A stretch of DNA of 64,000 nucleotides, taken from assembly GCF_023159225.1 (NCBI RefSeq), contig NC_063188.1, positions 37,934,021 through 37,998,020 on the forward strand, written 5' to 3'. The position numbers and the translations under genes are program-made. Source of the stretch: Perognathus longimembris pacificus (lineage: Eukaryota > Chordata > Mammalia > Rodentia > Heteromyidae). A model generated the notes under the pieces. The model was not told where the DNA came from and ran no database searches. It saw nothing but the letters and a program-made list of their open reading frames with translations. Position 1 is the first letter of the stretch. Each line of letters begins with the position of its first letter. Positions 56,235-64,000 of this stretch are shown in pieces.

Positions 56235-56462
56235 AAACCTATTTTTGTTTTTGTGCTAGACATGGGGCTTGAATTTAAGGCTTGGTTAACTTCAAGGTTA
56301 GTGCTCTACAAGTTGAGCCACAGACCCACCTCTGGAGGGTGGTGGTTAACTAAAGAGTCTCAACAACTTTACTGACTTGGCTGGCTTCAAACAAGGATCC
56401 TAAGATCTCAGTATACAGAGCAGTTAGGATTAAAGGCATGAGCCACGAGTGCCTGGAATCTG
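56235..56462 (-). mobile_element. Chimeric 7SL/ID SINE, diverged
   Basis: Minus-strand chimera with CATGGGGCTTGAATTTAAGG at the tail side and AAAGGCATGAGCCACGAGTG at the head. Confidence 0.7.
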
Positions 56463-56583
56463 CTGGCTTCTCTTTATAGTGCTTATGCCTTTCTTACTAT
56501 TTATTTGCTTATCTTATCTACTGAGATTTATTTTATTCTGTGTCTTTATAGTTACAATTATCTTCCAGCTCTTTATGTGGTAT

Positions 56584-57127
56584 TGTAATAACCTGGGAGT
56601 GAGAAAATCCATGGAGGCGTGGTGAAAGGTGACAAAGGAGTTTTATTAGTCAGTCTGCAACTGCCTTGTTCTGGGATATCCCGGAACTAGGAGCAGCTGC
56701 AGCTTTCAAGAAGGTGAGATTTTTTTTTCTTGTTCTCTGTAGTCCCCTCCTCTCCGCAAGCCTCTCGGTAGGCCTCAGGCCCCTCCACTCCACAAGCCTG
56801 GACTTGGGCATCTCCGCTCCACCACAGGCTAGGCCCGGGCTCTCCGGAGAGCCAGGACACTGCTCTGCTCCAGGAAACACCTCTTGCCGCTTTCTGTTCT
56901 CTGCGGGTCTCTCTCCCCCTTCAGGAATCCCCACCCTCTTATTTCCTGTCGCCCCTCCCCAGCCGCTCCTCCCTAGTTGCCCCTCCCCAGCGGGAGGGCA
57001 TGGTGGTGAAATTGTAAGGTGGAACCCTCTTTGATGCGCCACGCCCCTATCAGGAAGCCTGGCAGTGACATCATCGTGGGGCGGGACTTCCCACCGGGCA
57101 GAACTTCCCACCCCTCAGGATCTTGCA
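56584..57127 (-). mobile_element. Solo LTR, class I-like
   Basis: On the minus strand it begins TGCAAGATCCTGAGG and ends GGTTATTACA. The 4-bp duplication GTAT is at 56580-56583 and 57128-57131. It has AATAAA (from TTTTATTAGTC at about 56641), a CRE-like TGACATCA core (57066-57073 on plus) and two GGGAAGT motifs near its start. G+C-rich. Confidence 0.82.
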
Positions 57128-57160
57128 GTATTTCTAGTGTATTTTGTTTTTTATTTTTTT

Positions 57161-57379
57161 TTTTGCCAGTCCTGGGCCTTGGACTCAGGGCCTGAGCACT
57201 GTCCCTGGCTTCTTTTTTGCTCAAGGCTAGCACTCTGCCACTTGAGCCGCAGCGCCACTCCTGGCCATTTTCTGTATATGTGGTGCTGGGGAATCGAACC
57301 GAGGGTGCTGGGGAATCGAACCGAGGGCTTCATGTATACAAGGCAAGCGCTCTTGCCACTAGGCCATATCCCCAGCCCC
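57161..57379 (-). mobile_element. Dimeric ID-related SINE with internal 21-bp duplication
   Basis: Reverse complement dimer flanked by TCTAGTGTATTTTG on the left and TCGAGTGTATTTTG on the right. GGTGCTGGGGAATCGAACCG occurs twice at 57279-57325. Confidence 0.92.
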
Positions 57380-57389
57380 TCGAGTGTAT

Positions 57390-57915
57390 TTTGCAGCATC
57401 ACATTTGTAGTCATAAACTTTAGATGTTATCATTGATTGTTTTATTTATCCATTAGTCATGAATGATAGCTATGCTGTTGCTTCTACTCCTTCTTGTACT
57501 AGTTTCAAGATTTCAAGTCTTAAATTGAGGTTTTTGAACCAACTACAGTTTTCTGCATGTGGATATCTAGTTTCCCCAGCATTATTTGTTAAAGTTTTAT
57601 TTTTCCAACATTTATTTTTATAGTTCTTTCAATTATTACATGGTTCTAGGTATGTCTATTTATTTCTAGATATTCTAGTCTGTTTCAGTGGTCTTTAGAA
57701 CTATTTTTGTGCCAGTGCCGTTACTTTTATTATAGGACCTCTATAGTAAAGTTTGAGTCTAAAACTGTGATACCTTCTTTTCTTTCTTTCTTTTTTTTTT
57801 TTGGTTCTGATTTTGTTATAACTTTGGGGTCATTCGTGGTTCTCCATGAATATTGGATTACTTTATCTCAGTGAAAAGTGACATCGGGATTTTGATGGGT
57901 AGCAAATTGAAATAT
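57390..57915 (-). mobile_element. Old LINE-1 fragment
   Basis: TTTCTGCATGTGGATATCTA, then GTTTCCCCAGCATTATTTGT are old L1 3' sequence on the minus strand. Confidence 0.65.
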
Positions 57916-57917
57916 TT

Positions 57918-58136
57918 TTTTTTTTTGGCCAGTCCTGGGGCTTGGACTCAGGGCCTGAGCACTGTCCCTGGCTTCCTTTTGCTCAAGGCTAGCACTCTGC
58001 CACTTGAGCCACAGCGCCACTTCTGGCCGTTTTCTGTATATGTGGTGCTGGGGAATCGAACCCGGGGAATCGAACCCAGGGCCTCATGTATACGAGGCAG
58101 GCACTGTTGCCATTAAGCCACATCCCCAGTCCCCAA
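57918..58136 (-). mobile_element. Dimeric ID-related SINE with internal duplication
   Basis: Reverse complement dimer. GGGGAATCGAACCC occurs twice around 58050-58078. Flanks are CAAATTGAAATATTTTT and CAAATTAAAATTTTT. Confidence 0.9.
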
Positions 58137-58179
58137 ATTAAAATTTTTAATAACATTGAATTGGCAGTATGGCAATTTT

Positions 58180-60095
58180 CACGGGGAACCCCTGAGAATT
58201 GTGACACACAGGTCCCGGAGAACCTGAAGGTTCTGACTGTGTTACTGATATTTGACCAGACTTCGACCACCCAGGTCCCTGGAGCCCGAAGTAATTCGGA
58301 ATCCATATCTCAGGGACGCTGAAGGTTCTCAGACTGAACGGCGGACCTGGGTCACTGAGAAATCTGAGGGAATTTTGCCTTCCGGATACCCAGAAACCCG
58401 CTGTAATTAAGCCATCCGGGTCACTTGCAGCCCAAACTACATTAAGTATCTGAGGACCGAGAAACTTCCTACATACGGGCCACGTGGAACCGGAAGAAAT
58501 GAGGCCATCCGGGTAACTGGACTACTGAGGGACTTTATACATCCGGACCAGGAAGAAATTAGACCTTCTGAGTAATTAGACCGCGGATGGACTTCTACAT
58601 CCTGTCGTTTGGCGCCAGAAAGTCGGCTTCCGGGCGCCCAGGAAGCGGAGTGATTTTGTAGAGCCACGCCACGAGGAGCTGGAGGACCGTACAAACGGGT
58701 CACCGAGAGCTCGTGTGTTCGGGAGCTCGTGTGTTCCGAACCTCACAGTTACTGGGAACCTGAGGGAATTCAGCCTACGGTGTTGCTGGGAGCCAGAGAG
58801 ACCTTAGCCTTCCAGGTAACTAGGAACCATGGCCGTCGAGGTCATGGAGTTTGAGGGCATTTTGCCAGCCGTGTATCTGAGGACCGGGGAAAACCGTCCC
58901 TCCGGGTGACGGTGAGCGAGAGGGAATTCGGCCGTCTGAGGCCCAGGGAGCCAGAGAGACCTCACCACTCAGGGTCTCTGGGAGCTGCAGGGAACTTTTC
59001 CAACCAGGTTACTGGGACCCCTGAGGCAGTTTGCCCATCAGGGTCACTTAGTCCTTGAGGCATTTAGGCCAACCGGGTTTCGGGGGTCTGTGAGGAATTG
59101 GGCGTCCGCGACCCAGGAAGCCCGATGGACCTCGGCCATCCAGGGCAGGATGAGCTCTAGGGTTACTTGGGTCACAACAAGGCCTGTGACGGCCCAGTCT
59201 GAGGGAAATCGTCCTTTCAGCTAACTGGTATCCCGAGATATTTCAGCCATCTTTGTCACTGACGAGCCTAAGAGACACAGCCTTTTGGGTCAGTGGGAAG
59301 CCACAGGTATTCAGACAGCCCGGTCACTCAGAACCTAAAGACCGGGAGGGAACTCGGCAATCAGTTTAACTTGGAGCTTGAGGGAATTCAGAGATGAGGA
59401 CAGGAAATATGGATAGCTTTCAGAATGAGATGTTTCAGAGCTCTGGAGAACTCAAGGACTGGAGTAACATGGAGATCATGTAACTCGGAACTGGGGATAA
59501 CTCAGGGAAGGAGGTTAACTGGAGCCCAAGGGAATTCTGGAATCAGGGTAACTAGGAATCTGAAGGACTTCAGAGTTTCAAGAACCTGGAGCCCATTGGA
59601 GAGCTAAGTATTTCAGAGATTTGCGTACCTCAGATACTGCGGTAACATGGAGACAAGAGAACTACAAGGGAACTCATAGGTCTCAGAAACTTGCAGCTCA
59701 AGACAATCCTTGGCAATCAGGGCACGTTGGAGTTCCAAGAAATTTGGAGCTCTAGGTAATTTGGAGATACTGGAAACTACCAGACTGTTGTAACTTGAAA
59801 ATGGATAGAAGTAGGAGACATTAGTAATTAAGGCCTGGGGGAACTTAGAGATCCTGGGAACTTGCAGCTTGAGGGAACACAGATATCCAGGGAAGTGAGA
59901 GTTCAGGGTAGCAGGAAGATTGGCTAGAACTGGTTAATCTTGTGCTCAGGGGAACTGGTGGTATGAGGGTACTCACAGATCTTGGGAACTTGGAGTTCAA
60001 GGGAATTTGGAGCTTGGGAGAACTCAGATCTTGAAACCCAGATATTGGGGTACTTGGAGATGTAGTTATCTCAGTAGACCTTGGCTCTTCAGAGT
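58180..60095. repeat. Degenerate minisatellite, 34-bp period
   Basis: About 1.9 kb of diverged units, roughly 55 if the period holds throughout. A consensus by eye is GGGAATTCGGCCATCC followed by GGGTCACTGGGAACCTGA. Clear 34-bp spacings occur at 58375-58408, 58769-58802, 59347-59380, 59530-59563 and 59837-59870 (approximate). The first about 1.15 kb is CpG-rich (CCGGGTCAC-type). The second half has lost the CpGs (GAGATCCTGGGAACTTG-type). There is no open frame on either strand. It begins directly after a SINE. Confidence 0.85.
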
Positions 60096-60523
60096 ACAGG
60101 CTGGCCAGGAGTCTGACTCTACCTCCTTGTACTTACTGAGCTGAAGCTGAACTCAGTGAATATACTCTTGTGGCTAGTGTAACTTGGGGGGGGGGTGTGT
60201 GAGGGAAATATCACCCTTAAGCTTTCTGTGCCTTCATACACATACTTAACAGGAACTGAAGGGTTAAGCCTGATAAAGTTCTGGGTAAGATTTTTCTGAC
60301 TCAGGCAAATTACAGCCCTATCATTTACATATGTACAAATTATAAGTGTTCTTTCCTAAATTATCCATGAGCAATGTGTATGTAGATTAATAGGAAAACA
60401 ATCTAGCTATATTTCTCAACCGAGTCCTTGGTGAGCACTCTGTACCTTGGCTTATTTGTGATTAACTTCAGTTGTCTAATAATTTCAAACTCTCTTTTTT
60501 AAATTCCTCCAAATGACTGCCCA
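60096..60523. other. Intergenic, no feature recognised
   Basis: A G-run (60186-60194) with GT is the only low-complexity feature. Confidence 0.4.
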
Positions 60524-60765
60524 GGTGGTGGCTAATGCCGGTAATCCCATTTACTCAGGAGGCTGTAATCTGAGGATCATGGCTTAAAGCTAGCCTAAGC
60601 AGGGAAGTCCCTGAGACTATTTTCTCCATTTAACCACCCCCAAAACCAGAGTGTAGCTGTGGCTCAGGTGATAGAGCACTAGACCTGAGCAGATAAAGCT
60701 CAGGGACACTGCCCAGCCCCCTGAGTTCAAGCAACATGACTGGCACACACACAAAAAATTCCCCC
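60524..60765 (+). mobile_element. 7SL/B1-headed, ID-tailed chimeric SINE
   Basis: CCCAGGTGGTGGCTAATGCC, then CATTTACTCAGGAGGCTGTA form the head. GTGTAGCTGTGGCTCAGGTG lies in the ID part, and the tail is ACACACACAAAAAA. A weak ID-like monomer may follow to 60850. Confidence 0.8.
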
Positions 60766-61082
60766 CAATGGTGCAGGAGTTGTTAGCTAAGTAGTTGAGT
60801 GCCTGCCTAAAGTGAAAAGCACTTGAGTTCGTTTCTCTGTACCTCAAAAAGTTCCTAATTCTGCTCTCCTTTATCAATAAGCTATATTCCTCCTAGCATC
60901 TTTGTTTATGCTTAATTTTTGTGCCAGGCTTTTAAATTGTGTTTAATGTATAGATAACTTCCTGTTTATATTATGTTTAAGAATGTTAAATACAAAGAGC
61001 AAATACATACTCAGTTATATGTTGTGAATGACATTTTTCATTTCTGTGGAGCATTTCCAAAAGATAATAATTTTTGTTGTGT

Positions 61083-61200
61083 TTTTGACACAGGGTCTCT
61101 GTAGATGGTCTATATTGGCTATGTAATTGGTGATAGTCCTGTCTTAGTCATCCCCCGGAGTTCTGGGATTACCCTTGAATACCAGTATGCTGGGCTGACT
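61083..61200 (-). mobile_element. B1-like (7SL-derived) SINE
   Basis: GACACAGGGTCTCTGTAGAT, then CCCGGAGTTCTGGGATTACC read as a rodent B1 on the minus strand. Confidence 0.8.
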
Positions 61201-61235
61201 TAATGCTTTTTAATGTTCCCTTATGAAATAATTTG

Positions 61236-61460
61236 AGGGGCTGGGAATGTGACTTAGTGGAAGAGTGCTTGTCTAGCAAGCATGGAGCTCTGGGTTTGAT
61301 TCTTCAGTGCCACATAAACAGAAAAAGCCAGAAGTGGTGGAGCTGTGTGGAGGAGTGGTGGAGCTTGTGTTAGAGTACGCTAGCCTTGAGCAAATGAACC
61401 TCAGGGACATTGCTTAGTCCCCGAATTCAAGCCCTAGGACTGCCCCCCCCCAAAAAAGAA
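61236..61460 (+). mobile_element. ID-type SINE, extended form
   Basis: GGGGCTGGGAATGTGACTTA head, B-box GGGTTTGATTCTTCAG, then the right half with GTGGTGGAGCTGTGTGGAGG. Ends in C- and A-runs. Confidence 0.8.
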
Positions 61461-62159
61461 TGTGAAGCTTTCAAAAAATTGTACTGAACACATTTACCCA
61501 GATCTCCTTATTATTAACATTGTTCATAGCTATAAAAGTCACTTTAAAATATTTACAGTGATTCAGTATGAATAACTATGTACTTTAATTCCATCATTTT
61601 TTTCAATAAAGCTTTTCCCTCCCTCTTCCAGGATCCTTTCTGGAGTCTGTATTGTGCTCGATCTTTCACATCTGTGACATTTGGAAGAGTTCTGGTCAGG
61701 TATTTTAGAATGTATCTGTGTTGTGGTTTGTATGACATTCACTTATGGCTAGATTTAGGTTATGTGTATGTGGCAAGAATATCTGTTTTATTTTCCTTCC
61801 ATTTCCCTCTTATGAGGGAGGGATTCACACCACAGTGTTTTGTATATGGCCAGGTATATGGTAGCTGTGACTACAGAGATCAAATACACAGTGACAGTTA
61901 CTTGGAGCCTTGGAGAAGGAAGTACCACATAATAGGAAGAACCACACAAGTCACCTTCTGGAAGTAGGTGAGCAACAGAAGCTGTGTGAAAGGACCTTTG
62001 ATTCATAGGGGTTGATTAACCTGATTGTGTACTTGTAGGAAACATGTTATAGTGAAGTAGGTACTGTGCTGAAGTCCACTTGATAAAGAGGAGTTACTCT
62101 AGTGAGTTACTTTCATGGGAATATGATAAGCAGGAAAACTTTTTTAGATTAAGGTTTTT
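61461..62159. other. Intergenic, no feature recognised
   Basis: Only chance reading frames. No repeat that I can name. Confidence 0.4.
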
Positions 62160-62246
62160 TGTTTGTTTATGTGGTACCGAGGACTCGAACCCAGGGCTTC
62201 CTGCATGCTAGGCAAGCACTCGACCAATAAGCCACATTCCCAGTTC
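62160..62246 (-). mobile_element. ID-type SINE monomer
   Basis: GTTTATGTGGTACCGAGGAC, then CTCGAACCCAGGGCTTCC to CCACATTCCCAG, the reverse complement of one ID unit. Confidence 0.8.
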
Positions 62247-62699
62247 AGGAAAACTTTTTGTTTGAGTAGTCAGGTCCCTCTTAATTTTCCACAGATGTCA
62301 AAGCATGTATATTATTAAGATTTACTTTTAGATCTTAAAGCACTTTAATGCAAAAATGTTGTTTCCTTCTCTTTGCATCCTGTCATGGATTAAGGTGATG
62401 TTTGCTTTGAATACTTTGTTCAAAGGGTAGCAGTTATGTCACTCCACTTTAATGCTAGTATTTTCTCCTTTTTTAAGAAGCAATAGGTTGCGGGAAAGAG
62501 TTCCACACTGAAAATAACTTGTTTCACTTCAGAATTTAGTCCACTGATCCACCTACGGGGGATGGTTCCTAAAAACAATGTAAACTAAGTGATTTTTAAA
62601 GTGTCCTTGTTACTACTTTAATCTTTTACATGTCTGTTTCTATGGGAGTACTGTATTTTCTTTCCTTCAACTAAGGTTCTGTAGTATAATTAGGTATTG

Positions 62700-64000
62700 T
62701 AGTACCTATAGCAATGCTGTTTTTGCTCAGGATTGCTTAGGATTTGCTTATGGTTATTACAGGTGGTTTGTGTTTCCATATATGTTTTTGGGTTATTTTT
62801 CTTAATGACATTCTGTGAAGATAGTCATTGGGATTTTGCCCAGAATTGCACTGACTATGTAAATCTTTAGTGTAGTCATTGTCACACCATTTCTTCTACT
62901 GATTTATGAATACAAGAGGCCTTTCCATTTCTAGTGTCTTCTTTAATCACTTCCTTTAGTGTTGTGTAGTTTTTATTGGAAACTTTCAACTCCTTGTTAG
63001 GGTTATTTCTTAGCTATGCATGAGGCTATTATGAATGGGACTGTTTCCTAATTTGCTGATTTATTTCTCAGTATGTCAGTTATTTGTGTGTAAAAAAGTA
63101 CTGAAAGTCTGGCACTGGTGGCCCACACACCTGGAATTATACCTACTCAGGAGACTTAAGATCTCTGATTTACAGCCAAACTCAGAATGAAAACTCTTTC
63201 CTGGCTTCTGTTTCTGCTTGAGAAGTCCCATGTAATTCAGATGGATTTACCTTTGTAAGTTAATCATAACCTTTTTTACGGCTTTCATTAGAAAGACATC
63301 TATTCTGTAGACTTAATGTTTTGTCTATTATGTGATACAGAGAACTTCTCTCCTGGTCATCTTTTTGGTCATACATGCTTTCTACATTTGAATTTTCCTG
63401 TCTTTCCCTATATTTTTCAACTTTTCTACTTTAATTTCATTGAATATATTTTCTATTCAGCTTATTTCTCTACACCATGATGTCTTACATTTCTTTTTTT
63501 TTTTTTTTGTTTGTTTGTTTTTTGGCCAGTCCTGGGCCTTGGACTCAGGGCCTGAGCACTGTCCCTGGCTTCTTCCCGCTCAAGGTTAGCACTCTGCCAC
63601 TTGAGCCACAGCGCCGCTTCTGGCCGTTTTCTGCATATGTGGTGCTGGGGAATCGAACCTAGGGCCTCGTGTATCCGAGGCAGGCACTCTTGCCACTAGG
63701 CTATATCCCCAGCCCCATTACACCATGATGTCTTACATTTCTTGATCATATCCAAGAGATTTAAAATTTCTTGTTATATATCTTTTTTCCCCTTTTTGTT
63801 GCATGAGCAAATATTTCCTTTTATATTCTTCAGTCCTTGGTGTTTTTTTCTTTTTCTTTCTCTAGTCTATTGGTGATCATTTCTACTATGCTTTTCATTT
63901 GATTTACTGAATTTTTATTTATTATTGTTCTTTTCTTTCCCAAATAATAGAATCTTTGCTGAATTTCTCACCTATATCTTGCATGGACGTCCTTACCTTG
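62700..64000 (-). mobile_element. Old LINE-1 fragment, interrupted by a SINE
   Basis: GGGATTTTGCCCAGAATTGC, then GCACTGACTATGTAAATC, and later sequence are old L1 ORF2/3' sequence on the minus strand. A partial 7SL/ID SINE at about 63105-63200 and a full dimer at 63495 interrupt it. No L1 frame survives. Confidence 0.6.
63495..63716 (-). mobile_element. Dimeric ID-related SINE, very well preserved
   Basis: Reverse complement dimer flanked by a perfect duplication of about 22 bp that starts ACACCATGATGTC (63472 and 63720). The perfect flanks suggest a recent insertion. Confidence 0.95.

Noticed and set aside
56650..57111. Frames of 120-150 codons on both strands at 56.6-57.1 kb
   Set aside because: They fall inside a G+C-rich solo LTR with clear 4-bp duplications.
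58180..60095. Possible CRISPR-like or satellite-coded protein repeat at the 34-bp array
   Set aside because: No identical repeats with unique spacers (units are contiguous and diverged), no open frame, and the context is mammalian.

Overview
This is a mammalian, rodent-type genomic window of 64 kb with a 500-N assembly gap at 22426-22925. Two things suggest a geomyoid rodent (pocket mouse or kangaroo rat group). First, a dimeric tRNA-derived (ID-related) SINE of about 200 bp recurs many times on both strands with perfect target-site duplications. Second, there are chimeric SINEs with a 7SL/B1-like head and an ID-like tail. The species assignment is inference. The only host protein-coding gene I can support is GPRASP3 (BHLHB9). 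It is X-linked in mammals (human Xq22.1), so the window is probably from the X chromosome.

1-7.5 kb holds the GPRASP3 locus: a CpG-rich promoter/first-exon region (about 1.83-2.48 kb), a candidate non-coding exon, and a single uninterrupted coding exon of 548 codons at 4709-6355. From 7.5 to 34 kb there is no host gene that I recognise. This stretch is a stack of LINE-1 fragments of several ages, SINEs, two solo LTRs, simple repeats and a retroposed copy of an LTR-containing RNA.

34.1-45.3 kb is a diverged tandem array of about 0.74-kb units, split by a class II (betaretrovirus-like) provirus at 34997-43363 (minus strand, 6-bp target-site duplication AGACTT, tRNA-Lys-type primer site). This provirus keeps a gag start, the C-terminal part of pol (RT connection, RNase H, integrase) and env. 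About 2.2 kb of sequence with no recognisable retroviral coding replaces the rest of gag, protease and the RT core. A solo LTR and two SINEs have inserted into it.

46.4-49.8 kb has two LINE-1 copies abutting head to head, then a solo LTR with an imperfect 6-bp duplication. 50.35-56.01 kb is a class I (gammaretrovirus-like) provirus on the plus strand (4-bp duplication CTAG, tRNA-Pro-like primer site). Its two LTRs are about 97% alike, but its interior is almost devoid of intact coding sequence. 56.6-57.1 kb is another solo LTR. 58.18-60.1 kb is a degenerate minisatellite with a 34-bp period, CpG-rich in its first half and CpG-poor in its second. The remainder to 64 kb is old LINE-1 and SINE sequence.

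The retroviral sequences are endogenous, broken copies and are only described here. Most interesting are the 34-bp minisatellite, the hybrid architecture of both proviruses, the 0.74-kb tandem array, and the LTR-containing RNA retrocopy that shares 27 bp with the class II provirus.
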